From the NCBI RefSeq assembly GCF_001594005.1, contig NZ_LTBA01000025.1, positions 1 through 36,135 of the forward strand: a stretch of 36,135 nt of DNA. The letters run 5' to 3'. Below are positions 24,809-36,097 of the stretch, piece by piece. The notes under the pieces are model-generated. The model was not told where the DNA came from and ran no database searches. It saw only the letters and a list, made by a program, of their open reading frames with translations. Numbering within the stretch: position 1 is the stretch's first letter; every line of letters starts with the position of its first letter. Source of the stretch: Clostridium tepidiprofundi DSM 19306. GTDB lineage: Bacteria; Bacillota; Clostridia; Clostridiales; Clostridiaceae. The translations under genes were made by a program, and so were the position numbers.

Positions 24809-25146
24809 TTGATTAACCCTGCCTTTTTATATAAATTAATTAATGATTTTTCGATAACTGAAAAGCTTTGTTCCTTACATGTTGTTCTAGCAATAACTAT
24901 CAAATCATATCCCTGTTTTAAATTACTATTATTTAATCTATAACTTTCATAAATCAATCTCTTCACTCTACTTCTAACAACACTCTTACCAACTTTTTTA
25001 CTAACTGATATCCCTATTCTATTTATTCCCATACCATTTCTTTTTATATACAAAACCAAAAATTTATTAGAAAAAGATTTACCCTTCTTGTATACAACTC
25101 TAAACTCGGCATTCTTTCTTAATTTGTATTTTTTTTTCTGATTCAT
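24805..25146 (-). CDS. rnpA: Ribonuclease P protein component
   Basis: A 113-residue basic protein that binds the RNase P RNA and helps remove 5' leaders from tRNA precursors. The N-terminal [21 protein letters not shown] strand and the RNR-type motif [15 protein letters not shown] are typical. The reading frame continues upstream to 25191, but homologues start near [12 protein letters not shown] and AAAAAGGAG lies ten bases before the ATG at 25146; a TTG at 25152 is a possible alternative. The ribosome-binding site falls in a hairpin that also overlaps a terminator-like structure, suggesting regulated expression relative to rpmH. Confidence 0.95.
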   Translation of the reverse strand: MNQKKKYKLRKNAEFRVVYKKGKSFSNKFLVLYIKRNGMGINRIGISVSKKVGKSVVRSRVKRLIYESYRLNNSNLKQGYDLIVIARTTCKEQSFSVIEKSLINLYKKAGLIN

Positions 25147-25158
25147 AACCAATGGACT

Positions 25159-25201
25159 CCTTTTTCCTGCATCTGCAGAAAAAGGCCACAAAAAAGCGGC
25201 C
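25159..25201 (-). promoter_or_regulatory. rpmH-rnpA attenuator and RBS-masking hairpin
   Basis: On the minus strand GGCCGC-TTTTTT-GTGGCC followed by TTTTTC is a terminator right after rpmH (25179-25201). Next, CCTTTTTCTGCA pairs with TGCAGGAAAAAGG (one bulge; 25159-25185), and its 3' arm covers the AAGG of the rnpA Shine-Dalgarno sequence. The two hairpins share bases, so they are partly exclusive. Confidence 0.65.
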
Positions 25202-25202
25202 C

Positions 25203-25337
25203 TTATGCTGTCAATCTTTTTCTTCCTTTTAATCTTCTTCTTCTTAAAACATTTCTTCCAGAAGCAGTTTTCATTCTTTTTCTAAAACCATGCTCTTTTT
25301 TTCTTTGTCTCTTTTTTGGTTGATATGTCATCTTCAT
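25203..25337 (-). CDS. rpmH: 50S ribosomal protein L34
   Basis: A 44-residue, very basic ribosomal protein, too short to be picked up by usual length cut-offs. Translation gives [20 protein letters not shown] followed by the conserved [15 protein letters not shown] and an end in RKRLTA. The ATG at 25337 has GGGGGTGG eight bases before it; a second ATG two codons later would also be possible. It is the first gene left of oriC and heads the rpmH-rnpA-yidD-yidC-jag run, with a near-perfect promoter upstream. Confidence 0.97.
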   Translation of the reverse strand: MKMTYQPKKRQRKKEHGFRKRMKTASGRNVLRRRRLKGRKRLTA

Positions 25338-25420
25338 TCAAATCCACCCCCTTCGGTATCATATACTCTGCTTATGTTAAACCATCTGGCTTTTACCACA
25401 CATTATACAATTACTATTAA

Positions 25421-25449
25421 ATTATATATTCACGATACCATAATGTCAA
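25421..25449 (-). promoter_or_regulatory. Promoter of rpmH
   Basis: TTGACA (25444-25449), 17-base spacer, TATAAT (25421-25426) on the minus strand: a full sigma-A consensus about 80 bases from the rpmH start. Confidence 0.88.
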
Positions 25450-25501
25450 GACTAGTATTTTCATTGTTCTGTTAATATTTTTTTATATTTTTATCTTTTT
25501 T

Positions 25502-25727
25502 TGTGGATAACTTCTTGAATACGCTTTAACCTTTTGATATTATTAAGATAAACTGTGAATAAATTGTTGTTTTTAAAAGTTATTCACAACCTGTGGACAA
25601 ATTTGTTGATAACTCTCCCTAATATTCTATATTTTTTACTTATTTCATTGTAATATTCACTTTTACACTGTGAATAATCACAATAATTTTATTGTTGATA
25701 ATTTTTTTTTGATTAATATTTTCCACA
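25502..25727. other. oriC: oriC, left DnaA-box cluster
   Basis: DnaA-box matches between rpmH and dnaA: TGTGGATAA (25502-25510), TGTGAATAA (25554-25562), TTATTCACA (25580-25588), TGTGGACAA (25592-25600), TGTTGATAA (25604-25612), TGTGAATAA (25669-25677) and TTTTCCACA (25719-25727). Several differ from TTATCCACA by one base. Such a cluster upstream of dnaA also represses dnaA itself in Firmicutes. Together with the right cluster it forms a bipartite origin. Confidence 0.9.
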
Positions 25728-25854
25728 AATTATAAACATGTGAATATTTCTATCAATAGTTGTCAACAAAAATAATGTATGCTTTAAAACTGTTAATAAT
25801 TCTGTTAATAACTTAATTTTTATTTTTATATAATCATGAACTGGAGGATGTGAA

Positions 25855-27210
25855 ATGGGTATCCAACTAAATGAAATGTGGGAAAAAACCATTAATATTG
25901 TCAAAGGCGAATTAACTGAAGTTAGCTTTAATACATGGATTAAAAGTATTACTCCACTTGAAATAGATAACAATATATTAAAGTTAAGCGTACCAAATAA
26001 TTTTACTCGAGACATTTTAGAAAATAGATATAAAGGTTTAATCATTAATGCTGCTAAATTAATTACGTCTAAACAGTATTCAATTGAATTTTATATTCAA
26101 TCAGAAGATGAACCTGATATAAAAAAAACATCAAAGAATAAAAGCAAAATAAAAAATAGCAATATATCCGTTTCTGAAGAAATTACTTCAACATTAAATC
26201 CTAAGTATACATTTAACTCATTTGTAATAGGGAACAGTAACAGATTTGCTCATGCGGCCTCTTTAGCAGTTGCAGAATCTCCAGCTAGAGCATATAATCC
26301 ACTATTCATATATGGAGGAGTTGGACTTGGAAAAACTCATTTAATGCATGCAATAGGTCATTATATTCTTTCAAATAACCCTAGTAGCAAAGTCGTTTAT
26401 GTTACTTCTGAAAAATTTACAAATGAATTAATAAACTCAATTAAAGATGATAAAAATGAAGATTTCAGAAATAAATACAGAAATGTAGATGTTCTCTTGA
26501 TTGACGATATACAATTCATTGCTGGAAAAGAAAGAACACAAGAAGAATTTTTTCATACTTTTAATACATTGTACGAAGCTAACAAACAAATAATTTTATC
26601 TAGTGATCGTCCTCCAAAAGAGATTCCTACTTTAGAAGATAGGCTTCGTTCGAGATTTGAGTGGGGACTAATAGCTGATATTCAACCTCCTGATTTTGAA
26701 ACACGAATAGCTATTTTAAAGAAAAAAGCGGATAATGAAAATTTAAATATATCAAATGAAGTACTAGTTTATGTTGCTACAAAAATAAAATCGAACATAC
26801 GTGAACTTGAAGGAGCTCTAATAAGGATAGTAGCTTATTCATCATTAACCAACAAAGAAATAAGTGTTGATTTAGCTACTGAAGCATTAAAAGATATTAT
26901 ATCAAATAGATATTCTAAACAAATTACTGTTGATCTCATTCAAGACATAATAGCTAGTTACTACAATTTAAAAGTTGAAGATCTAAAGTCAGCTAGAAGG
27001 ACAAGAAATATAGCTTTTCCTCGCCAAATTGCGATGTATCTGTGTAGAAAATTAACTGATATGTCCCTTCCTAAAATAGGTGAGGAATTTGGAGGAAGAG
27101 ACCATACTACAGTAATCCATGCATATGAAAAAATATCTCAAAATATAAAAAAGGATGAAACATTAAAGAATGTAATCGCTGAACTTACCAAGAAAATAAA
27201 AAATGAATAA
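25855..27210 (+). CDS. dnaA: Chromosomal replication initiator DnaA
   Basis: A 451-residue AAA+ initiator that binds DnaA boxes and melts oriC. Domain I (1-80, [19 protein letters not shown]) interacts with helicase and regulators; domain II (about 81-118) is a short Lys/Ser-rich linker; domain III has Walker A GGVGLGKT (154-161) and Walker B VLLIDD (213-218); domain IV carries the DnaA signature [11 protein letters not shown] (413-423). GGAGGATG precedes the ATG. It sits between two DnaA-box clusters and is followed by dnaN after 270 bases of origin DNA. Confidence 0.99.
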   Translation: MGIQLNEMWEKTINIVKGELTEVSFNTWIKSITPLEIDNNILKLSVPNNFTRDILENRYKGLIINAAKLITSKQYSIEFYIQSEDEPDIKKTSKNKSKIKNSNISVSEEITSTLNPKYTFNSFVIGNSNRFAHAASLAVAESPARAYNPLFIYGGVGLGKTHLMHAIGHYILSNNPSSKVVYVTSEKFTNELINSIKDDKNEDFRNKYRNVDVLLIDDIQFIAGKERTQEEFFHTFNTLYEANKQIILSSDRPPKEIPTLEDRLRSRFEWGLIADIQPPDFETRIAILKKKADNENLNISNEVLVYVATKIKSNIRELEGALIRIVAYSSLTNKEISVDLATEALKDIISNRYSKQITVDLIQDIIASYYNLKVEDLKSARRTRNIAFPRQIAMYLCRKLTDMSLPKIGEEFGGRDHTTVIHAYEKISQNIKKDETLKNVIAELTKKIKNE

Positions 27211-27253
27211 TTATTGAGTTGTTCACTTTTTGTTGATAATAAATATTTTTTTC

Positions 27254-27416
27254 TTGTGGATAAAATATTAATGATATACACCCTGTTGATTATTGTGGAT
27301 AAAGATTATAAAAACTACTGTACTTATCCACAATAATTTTTATTTTGTTTTTATTGATTTTAAATGCTTTAGATCACTTTTCCACATATCCACAGCCCCT
27401 ATTACTATTACTACTA
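27254..27416. other. oriC: oriC, right DnaA-box cluster with DnaA-trio unwinding element
   Basis: Between dnaA and dnaN lie TTGTGGATAA (27254-27263 and 27293-27302), TTATCCACAA (27324-27333), TTTTCCACA (27378-27386) and ATATCCACA (27386-27394). After the last two boxes comes GCCCC and then 27399-27416, whose complementary strand read 3' to 5' is GAT-AAT-GAT-AAT-GAT-GAT, six consecutive DnaA-trios. Adjacent boxes, a GC-rich spacer and trios are the known basal unwinding system, and the AT-rich DNA following would melt first. Confidence 0.9.
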
Positions 27417-27480
27417 TTTTTAATTAATTAACCTTATCTATATATAATACAAAAAGTTATTAACAAGGAGGTAATACACA

Positions 27481-28587
27481 ATGAAATTCTTTGTTGAAAA
27501 ATCTGAATTACAAGAAGCTATATCAAAAGTACAAAAAGCAATTACAAACAAAACAACAATGCCCATATTAGAAGGTATATTAATAAAAGCAGAAAATAAT
27601 AAACTAATTCTCATAGGTTCCAATACAGAACTAACAATTGAAACAAAAATCAATGCAGACGTAATAGAAGATGGTTCTATTGTAATTGAGTCTAAATTGT
27701 TTGGTGAAATTATCAAAAAATTACCTAATTCACAAATAGAAATTCACTCTATTGACGATAATTCAATAAATATAAAATGCCTAAAATCAACAGCAACATT
27801 TATTCACATGGATGCTGCTGATTATCCTAAAACACCACAGATTAATGAAAATATGATTTTTTCTATACCTCAAAAATTATTAAAAAATATGATAAAAGGA
27901 ACTATATTTGCAATAGCACAAGACGAAACAAGACCAATATTAACAGGAGTTCTATTCCAAGTAAAAAATAAAAAATTAAATCTTGTAGCATTAGACGGTT
28001 ACAGAGTAGCTGTACGAACTGAAAATATTGATAACGATAATGTTATTAATGCAGTTATTCCTGGAAAGACTTTAAATGAAGTAGCTAAAATACTAGAAGA
28101 ATCTGATGAACCTGTACATATTACCTTTACACCTAATCATATTTTATTTAATCTAGGTAATACAAAAGTTTTATCGATATTGCTAAAAGGTGAATTTATC
28201 AAATATGAATCTATAATTCCTAATGAATATAATTTAAAAGCTATCGTGAAAAAAAATGAAATTTTAAATAGCATAGAAATTGCTTCTCTTATTGGAAAAG
28301 AAGGTAGCAATAATTTGGTAAAACTGGATATTAAGGATGATACAATAATCGTCACATCTAATTCTCAATTGGGAACAGTAAGGGAAGAAGTCAATATTAT
28401 TTTGCAAGGGGAAAGTGTTAAAATTGCATTTAATTCAAAATACTTAATTGACGTATTTAAAATAATGGAAGAAGAAGAAATAGTTATGGAATTTTCTAGT
28501 AGTATAAGTCCATGTGTAGTTAAGAATAAAGAAAATGATAATTGTACGTATCTATTGTTACCAGTCAGATTAGCAAATAATAACTAA
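27481..28587 (+). CDS. dnaN: DNA polymerase III beta subunit (sliding clamp)
   Basis: A 368-residue clamp that encircles DNA and tethers the replicative polymerase and repair proteins. MKFFVEKSELQEAISKVQKAI begins the first of three similar domains (about 1-120, 128-245, 247-366). The C-terminal LLPVRLA is typical of the ring interface and partner-binding end. AAGGAGG precedes the ATG. It follows dnaA across the origin and is four codons from rlbA, in the order dnaA-dnaN-rlbA-recF of most Firmicutes. Confidence 0.98.
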   Translation: MKFFVEKSELQEAISKVQKAITNKTTMPILEGILIKAENNKLILIGSNTELTIETKINADVIEDGSIVIESKLFGEIIKKLPNSQIEIHSIDDNSINIKCLKSTATFIHMDAADYPKTPQINENMIFSIPQKLLKNMIKGTIFAIAQDETRPILTGVLFQVKNKKLNLVALDGYRVAVRTENIDNDNVINAVIPGKTLNEVAKILEESDEPVHITFTPNHILFNLGNTKVLSILLKGEFIKYESIIPNEYNLKAIVKKNEILNSIEIASLIGKEGSNNLVKLDIKDDTIIVTSNSQLGTVREEVNIILQGESVKIAFNSKYLIDVFKIMEEEEIVMEFSSSISPCVVKNKENDNCTYLLLPVRLANNN

Positions 28588-28600
28588 AGAGGTGAAATAT

Positions 28601-28807
28601 ATGACTGAAATTAAAATTAATACTGAGTTTATTAAACTAGACTCGTTTATGAAATGGGCAAATATTGTTTCACAAGGTTCTGAAGCAAAGATATATATAA
28701 AAGATGGATTGATTAAAGTTAATGGTGAGACAGAAATAAGAAGAGGTAGAAAGCTTTACAAGAACGATATTGTCGAATTCAATGGTGAAGAATACAAAAT
28801 AGTTTAA
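28601..28807 (+). CDS. rlbA: S4-domain RNA-binding protein RlbA (YaaA)
   Basis: A 68-residue S4-like RNA-binding protein found between dnaN and recF in Firmicutes. FIKLDSFMKWANIVSQGSEAK, IKVNGETEIRRGRKLYKND and VEFNGEEYKIV match the S4 fold, whose basic loop (RRGRKL) would contact RNA. In Bacillus the homologue is implicated in 50S ribosome assembly. GAGGTGA lies five bases before the ATG at 28601; an in-frame GTG at 28592 is within this site. The start is 13 bases after dnaN. Confidence 0.93.
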   Translation: MTEIKINTEFIKLDSFMKWANIVSQGSEAKIYIKDGLIKVNGETEIRRGRKLYKNDIVEFNGEEYKIV

Positions 28808-28819
28808 ACTTCATGTAAA

Positions 28820-28974
28820 TAGTATATATTCAATTCGTAATTTAAGTTTTTATTATATATTATATATAGTACAACGAAAAAATGTAGCATGTAGAAATTT
28901 TTATAGTGAACATTAATACAAAATATATGTGTATTAAATATAAACATTGCATATTACGAATTGAAGTAGTATAT
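28820..28974. mobile_element. Possible MITE between rlbA and recF
   Basis: Perfect 13-bp terminal inverted repeats, TTCAATTCGTAAT (28829-28841) and ATTACGAATTGAA (28953-28965), enclose about 110 AT-rich bases without a gene. TAGTATAT flanks both sides (28820-28827 and 28967-28974), one base from each terminus, like an 8-bp target duplication. AT-richness makes the flanking repeat less certain. Confidence 0.45.
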
Positions 28975-29002
28975 TTTTTAGATATTAATAAATTAGCATT
29001 TA

Positions 29003-29011
29003 TGTTATAAT
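29003..29011 (+). promoter_or_regulatory. Extended -10 promoter before recF
   Basis: TG-T-TATAAT (29003-29011) is an extended -10 element 16 bases before the recF ATG. No good -35 is seen. It would give recF-remB-gyrB-gyrA a promoter separate from dnaA-dnaN. Confidence 0.45.
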
Positions 29012-29027
29012 TAGAATAGGTGTTTGT

Positions 29028-30131
29028 ATGTATGTAAAGGAACTTCAATTAATTAACTTTAGAAATTACAAAAATTTAAATATAAAATTGAGTGAAAATA
29101 TAAATGTATTTGTCGGAAATAATGCTCAAGGAAAAACAAATATTTTAGAATCACTTTACTACTGTAGTTTAGCAAAATCACATAGAACAAATAAAGATAG
29201 AGAACTTATTAAATGGGGCGAAAAAGAAGCATATATTAAAGCGTATGTTGCAAGACAAAGACTTGATAAAAAAATTGAATTAAAGATATTTGATAAAGGT
29301 AAAAAAGGCATTAACATCAATTCAATAAAGATAACTAAGCTAGCTGATTTTATAGGAACTTTAAACACAGTTATATTCTCACCTGAAGATTTAGCAATCG
29401 TAAAGGGATCCCCCTTAAACAGAAGGCGGTTTGTAGATATTGAATTGTGTAAGTTGAGTAAAAAATATTTTTACAATCTTGTTCAATATAAAAAAGTCTT
29501 GAATGAAAGAAATGCAGCAATAAAAAAGATAAATAAGTCAAAATTAAATAGTGAAATACTGGATATATATGACAAACAACTCGGATATTTTGGAAGTGAA
29601 ATTATTCAAAAAAGATTAAAATATATCAAAAACCTAAATTCTATGGGAAGTTGTATTCATGAAGAGATAACTTCGGGAAAAGAGAAGATTTTATTTAAAT
29701 ACATAACGGCTATTAAAGATTTTGATGATATAGAGAATAATCTTTTAGAATTGTTATTGAAGAATAGAAAAAAAGATATTGATAATAATGTAACATCGAT
29801 TGGACCGCATAGAGATGATTTTTTAATAGAGATTAATGGTATTGATACAAGAGTATTTGGTTCACAAGGCCAGCAAAGAACGGCAGTATTGACTATTAAA
29901 TTTGCTTCTCTAGAATTGATTAAGAAGATAACAAATGATTATCCAGTTTTGCTACTTGATGATGTACTTTCAGAACTTGATATTGATAGGCAAAAATATG
30001 TATTAAATTCTATAAAAAATGTGCAAACATTGATTACTTGTACGGGAATAGTAGAAATAAAAAAGCATTTAAATGATACATCTAAGCTTTTCAATGTTGA
30101 GAACGGTACAATTACAGAGATGGAATATTGA
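29028..30131 (+). CDS. recF: DNA replication and repair protein RecF
   Basis: A 367-residue SMC-like ATPase that binds gapped DNA and helps RecO/RecR load RecA. Walker A GNNAQGKT (30-37), the ABC signature GSQGQQRTA (278-286) and Walker B LLLDDVLSELD (308-318) are intact. A helical arm separates them. MYVKELQLINFRNY is a standard RecF start. It has AGGTG upstream and its TGA is followed within 20 bases by remB. Confidence 0.98.
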   Translation: MYVKELQLINFRNYKNLNIKLSENINVFVGNNAQGKTNILESLYYCSLAKSHRTNKDRELIKWGEKEAYIKAYVARQRLDKKIELKIFDKGKKGININSIKITKLADFIGTLNTVIFSPEDLAIVKGSPLNRRRFVDIELCKLSKKYFYNLVQYKKVLNERNAAIKKINKSKLNSEILDIYDKQLGYFGSEIIQKRLKYIKNLNSMGSCIHEEITSGKEKILFKYITAIKDFDDIENNLLELLLKNRKKDIDNNVTSIGPHRDDFLIEINGIDTRVFGSQGQQRTAVLTIKFASLELIKKITNDYPVLLLDDVLSELDIDRQKYVLNSIKNVQTLITCTGIVEIKKHLNDTSKLFNVENGTITEMEY

Positions 30132-30145
30132 TGAGGAGGGAGTAT

Positions 30146-30409
30146 ATGTTTTTACACTTGGGAGAAAATATTGTGATTCCCGTAAAGGATATAATTGGTA
30201 TTTTTGATATAGAATCAACTATGTATAGTGCTGATACAAGCCAATTTTTAAGAATGGCTGAAGAAGATGGATTTGTGGAAAGGATAACAAATGATAAAGC
30301 AAAATCATTTGTTTTAGCAGAAGTAGATAAAAAAAGCAAAATATTTTTATCACCAATATCGTCATCTACATTGCAAAAGAGAACGGAAACGTTTTATTAT
30401 GATGCTTAA
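30146..30409 (+). CDS. remB: RemB/RemA-family (DUF370) regulator
   Basis: An 87-residue protein of the DUF370 family. MFLHLGENIVIPVKDIIGIFD and KSFVLAEVDKKSKIFLSPISSSTL are characteristic. In Bacillus RemA is a DNA-binding regulator of matrix genes, and its paralogue RemB (YaaB) sits between recF and gyrB, as here. An in-frame ATG at 30128 lies within the ribosome-binding site (GAGGAGGG), so the ATG at 30146 is chosen. The gene is 22 bases before gyrB and probably shares its mRNA. Confidence 0.9.
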   Translation: MFLHLGENIVIPVKDIIGIFDIESTMYSADTSQFLRMAEEDGFVERITNDKAKSFVLAEVDKKSKIFLSPISSSTLQKRTETFYYDA

Positions 30410-30419
30410 TTGAAGTTAG

Positions 30420-32339
<1,920 letters not shown>

Positions 32340-32366
32340 CTAAATATTTTAAAAGAGGTGTAGTAC

Positions 32367-34796
32367 ATGAATAATACTGGAAAGGTTTTGAATGTTGATA
32401 TAAGACAAGAAATGAAAAGGTCTTATATAGATTATGCTATGAGTGTTATCGTAAGTCGTGCTTTACCTGATGTTAGAGATGGATTAAAACCAGTACACAG
32501 AAGAATATTATATTCTATGTTTGAGCTAGGTTTAGCGCCTGAAAAAGGATATAGAAAATGTGCTAGAATAGTAGGGGATGTATTAGGTAAATATCATCCA
32601 CATGGTGATACTGCAGTTTATGATGCATTAGTTAGAATGGCACAAGATTTTTCTATAAGATATACGCTTGTTGATGGTCACGGAAATTTTGGTTCGGTAG
32701 ATGGAGATTCAGCTGCTGCAATGAGGTATACAGAAGCAAAAATGTCTAAGATAACATTGCAAATGCTAAGAGATATCAATAAAGATACTGTTGATTTTGT
32801 ACCAAATTTTGATGGTGAAGAAAAAGAACCTTCAGTTCTTCCATCTAGATTTCCTAATCTTTTAGTTAATGGATCGTCAGGAATAGCAGTTGGAATGGCA
32901 ACTAATATTCCACCTCATAATTTAGGAGAAGTTATTGATGGGGTAATTATGCTCATTGAAAATTCTGAGGTTACAATAGACGAATTAATGACTAAAATTA
33001 AGGGACCTGATTTTCCAACTGCAGGTATAATATTAGGAAAAGCGGGTATAGAAAGTGCTTATAAAACAGGAAGAGGAAAGGTTTTAGTAAGAGCAAAAAC
33101 TGAAATTGAGGAAATAAAAAACAAGACTAGAATTATTGTTACCGAACTTCCGTATCAAGTTAATAAAGCTAGATTAATACAATCAATAGCAGATTTGGTT
33201 AAGAATAAAAAGATAGATGGTATATCTGACCTTAGAGATGAATCAGATAGAGAAGGTATGAGGATAGTAATAGATTTAAAGAAAGATGCTAATCCAAATG
33301 TGGTGTTAAATAGATTATATAAGCATACTAAAATGCAGGATACATTTGGTATTATTATGTTGGCACTAGTAGATGGGGAACCTAAAGTACTTAATCTAAA
33401 GCAAATGCTTAAACATTATTTGGAGTTTCAAGAAGAGATAATTGTTAGGAGAACTCAATTTGAACTTAATAAAGCACAGGCAAGAGCACATATTTTAGAG
33501 GGATTAAGAATCGCTTTAGATAATATTGATGCTGTTATTAAATTAATTAGAGCAGCTAAAACAACTTCAGAAGCTAGAGAAGGTTTGATGAATAGTTTTG
33601 GATTGTCAGAAAAACAAGCACAAGCTATTCTTGATATGAAGCTTCAAAGATTAACTGGATTGGAAAGAGAGAAAATTGAAGAAGAATATAAAGGATTAAT
33701 GGAACTAATAGAAGGACTTAGAGCTATACTAGAAAGCAAAGAATTGGTTTTAAAGACAATAAAAGATGAATTATTAGAAATAAAATCAAAGTTTAATGAT
33801 GAGAGAAGAACAGTAATAGATCTAACTTACACAGATAGCAGCATAAATATAGAGAATTTAATAGAAAAACAACAAATTGTTGTTACTCTTACACATAATG
33901 GATATATAAAAAGACTTCCTGTTGATACATATTCATCTCAAAAAAGAGGTGGAAAAGGTATAAAAGGAATGATGACAAAAGAAGATGATTTTGTGGAACA
34001 TATTTTCACTACATCTACGCATCATAAAATTTTATTTTTTACTAATAAGGGAAAAGCATATGTATTAAAAGGATATGAAATACCTGAGGCAAGTAGAACA
34101 GCAAAAGGATTGAATTTAATAAATCTAATTCCTATAGAATCTGGTGAAAAAATTCAAGCAGCAATAGCATTGAAAGAGTTTAGTGAAAATTGTTATCTAA
34201 TAATGGGTACTAAAAATGGGTTGATTAAGAAAACAGCTTTATCTGCGTATTCTTCTATTAGAAAAAATGGTTTGATTGCATTAAATTTAAGAGAAGATGA
34301 TGAATTAATTGGAGTAAAGGTAACGACAGGCGAAAGTGAAATTGTCATGATTACTAAAAAAGGATATTGCATAAGATTTAAAGAACAGAATGTAAGAGCT
34401 ATGGGTAGAAGTGCTACAGGGGTTAAGGGTATAACCTTAAGAGAAGACGATTTAGTTATAGGTATGGATGTAGTTAAAGAGGATGGAGCGTTATTAGTTG
34501 TTACTGAGAATGGGCTTGGTAAGAAAACATTAATGTCTGAATATCCACTCAGACATAGAGGTGGAAAAGGTGTAATAACATACAAAGTATCTGAGAAGAG
34601 AGGAAACTTAGTAGGAGCTAATATAGTAGATGATGATGATGAAATAATGCTTATAAATAGCAATGGTATAATAATAAGGTTTAGTGTATCAGAAATATCA
34701 ACCATTGGAAGAAGTGCTATGGGAGTTATATTGATGAGAAGAACAGAGGGCGAAACAGTAGTAGCAATGGCAAAAGTAAATAAGAGCGTTGAATAA
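32367..34796 (+). CDS. gyrA: DNA gyrase subunit A
   Basis: An 809-residue DNA-cleaving subunit. The winged-helix domain has the catalytic tyrosine Tyr121 in [10 protein letters not shown] and the quinolone region [10 protein letters not shown]: Thr82 replaces the Ser83 of E. coli, as is common in Clostridia, and Asp86 corresponds to Asp87. The coiled-coil domain (about 365-490) has a leucine-rich gate. The C-terminal beta-pinwheel carries the GyrA box QKRGGKG (about 524-530), needed to wrap DNA and thus marking gyrase rather than topoisomerase IV. AAGAGGTG precedes the ATG, and a terminator follows. Confidence 0.99.
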   Translation: MNNTGKVLNVDIRQEMKRSYIDYAMSVIVSRALPDVRDGLKPVHRRILYSMFELGLAPEKGYRKCARIVGDVLGKYHPHGDTAVYDALVRMAQDFSIRYTLVDGHGNFGSVDGDSAAAMRYTEAKMSKITLQMLRDINKDTVDFVPNFDGEEKEPSVLPSRFPNLLVNGSSGIAVGMATNIPPHNLGEVIDGVIMLIENSEVTIDELMTKIKGPDFPTAGIILGKAGIESAYKTGRGKVLVRAKTEIEEIKNKTRIIVTELPYQVNKARLIQSIADLVKNKKIDGISDLRDESDREGMRIVIDLKKDANPNVVLNRLYKHTKMQDTFGIIMLALVDGEPKVLNLKQMLKHYLEFQEEIIVRRTQFELNKAQARAHILEGLRIALDNIDAVIKLIRAAKTTSEAREGLMNSFGLSEKQAQAILDMKLQRLTGLEREKIEEEYKGLMELIEGLRAILESKELVLKTIKDELLEIKSKFNDERRTVIDLTYTDSSINIENLIEKQQIVVTLTHNGYIKRLPVDTYSSQKRGGKGIKGMMTKEDDFVEHIFTTSTHHKILFFTNKGKAYVLKGYEIPEASRTAKGLNLINLIPIESGEKIQAAIALKEFSENCYLIMGTKNGLIKKTALSAYSSIRKNGLIALNLREDDELIGVKVTTGESEIVMITKKGYCIRFKEQNVRAMGRSATGVKGITLREDDLVIGMDVVKEDGALLVVTENGLGKKTLMSEYPLRHRGGKGVITYKVSEKRGNLVGANIVDDDDEIMLINSNGIIIRFSVSEISTIGRSAMGVILMRRTEGETVVAMAKVNKSVE

Positions 34797-34825
34797 AAAA
34801 ACAATAAGTTATTATTATCCATGTT

Positions 34826-34861
34826 AAAGTCACAATTTCTATTAGAGGTTGTGACTTTTCT
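34826..34861 (+). terminator. Terminator of gyrB-gyrA
   Basis: AAAGTCACAA pairs with TTGTGACTTT around 13 bases, followed by TTC and AT-rich sequence. The T-run is short (four T's including the stem), so efficiency may be moderate. Confidence 0.75.
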
Positions 34862-34984
34862 AATGGGGAAAAAGGGGCTAAGAATTAGGTGGTAGAAGAA
34901 AAAAGGCACTAGGAAATAAAGAAACAGGTTCCAGAGAAAAAGTAAGTGTGCTAGTTTATAAGATGGCTAGAGTGCTAGACTGTT

Positions 34985-35440
34985 AGTTTCTAGTTTCCAC
35001 TCTCTAGTCTCCAGTCTCCAGTACAGATTTGCCATCTGTATACCAGTATCTGTTTTAAGTACTAAGAGCTAAAATAAGTTTGCTAGAGGGCTAGTGCAGA
35101 TTTGTAACTTGATTACTATATACTTATAATCACCAAATGTTTTTATATACATTTAAGAAATCGTTTAGCGATTTCAACATTAGCTGGTAACTAGCCGACT
35201 GGAAAACTAGCATTCTTATATTAGTTTTCATCAAAGTCACAATTTGTTTTGGCGATTGGAGATTGGCGATTGGCAACTATTTATTAGTTTCCAATTTCTA
35301 GTCTCCAGTCTCCAGTACAGATTTGCCATCTGTATACCAGTATCTGTTTTAAGTACTAAGAGCTAAAATAAGTTTGCTAGAGGGCTAGAGGGCTAGTGCA
35401 GATTTGTAACTTGAAAACTAGCATATATTTAAATAAATTA
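34985..35440. repeat. 290-bp repeat, two copies in opposite orientation to 11534-11985
   Basis: Reading plus-strand here matches the reverse complement of 11534-11985 over hundreds of bases (for example CTAGCCGACTGGAAAACTAG, AGTACTAAGAGCTAAAATA). Copies begin near 34991 and 35285, a period of about 294. Short internal motifs such as GATTGGAGATTGGCGATTGG vary in number. No protein is encoded; together with the next two features it fills the 1.3-kb gap between gyrA and the rRNA. Confidence 0.88.
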
Positions 35441-35662
35441 CGTAGTAATTTCGAAACTGATTAGTAACTAGTAATTGACAACCTAGCACATTGCATTCAA
35501 GAAATCGTATAACGATTTCATCATTAACTAGCCACTAGCAAACTGGTCAACTAGTAATTTTATTTGAAGAAATTACACAGTAATTTCGAAATTAACTATC
35601 TAACTGATAACTGTCCAACTATCAACTAGCAATCTTATTTTAAGAAATTGCGAAGCAATTTC
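35157..35662 (+). repeat. Tandem ~70-bp repeat with covarying hairpins
   Basis: Five hairpins of one design, 7-8 bp stem and 3-base loop: GAAATCGT-TTA-GCGATTTC (35157-35175), AAATTAC-GTA-GTAATTT (35435-35451), GAAATCGT-ATA-ACGATTTC (35501-35519), GAAATTAC-ACA-GTAATTTC (35569-35587), GAAATTGC-GAA-GCAATTTC (35644-35662). The stem changes are compensatory. The sequence after four of them follows one pattern (AACTAG..AACTGG..AACTAG..TTAT); the last four hairpins are 66-75 bases apart. Beyond 35662 to the rRNA promoter nothing else was recognised, apart from a weak hairpin near 35870-35895. Confidence 0.8.
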
Positions 35663-35953
35663 AACCTTTACTATTCTTTATACTCTATTCACTATTCTCT
35701 AATTAAGGTTCACTATTCTCTGAATTTGTATTCTATAAAACTTCACCTGGTGTATCAATAATTAAAATAACGAGTAAATCGAAGAATATTTAAGAAAACG
35801 CAAATAAATTAAACCTAAATAGTGGATTGCAATATGATAACAAAATATATGTGTGATAGAATACATCTTGTCGTTTCGCAAAGAGACGCTGAGACATGAG
35901 AGCGGATAGCTTTTGTATCTAAATGAATTGAAACAAAAAAATTAAAAAAAATG

Positions 35954-35982
35954 TTGACAGAATCAAAAATATTTGATAATAT
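35954..35982 (+). promoter_or_regulatory. rRNA operon promoter
   Basis: TTGACA (35954-35959), 17 bases, TAATAT (35977-35982), about 115 bases before 16S rRNA. GGTCTTTGAAAA at about 36009-36020 resembles the boxA-type antitermination sequence of rRNA leaders. Confidence 0.75.
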
Positions 35983-36097
35983 AAAAAAGTCATCGCAAGA
36001 TGAAAAATGGTCTTTGAAAAGTAAACAGAGTAAGTAAGAAAAACTCGTAATTCTTTAGAGAATAAAGTCAGTAATGGCTTGAGCAAGATAAACTTTT

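Noticed and set aside
34193-34909. Long minus-strand open frame opposite the end of gyrA
   Set aside because: It is a shadow of the gyrA coding frame with no family resemblance and no ribosome-binding site.
35581-35594. Noc-binding-like palindrome TAATTTCGAAATTA
   Set aside because: It lacks the CCCGGG centre of known Noc sites and is explained by a hairpin repeat followed by its spacer.
35157-35662. CRISPR array
   Set aside because: Spacing is irregular, the repeats are diverged and the intervals between them are similar to each other rather than unique; no cas genes are present.
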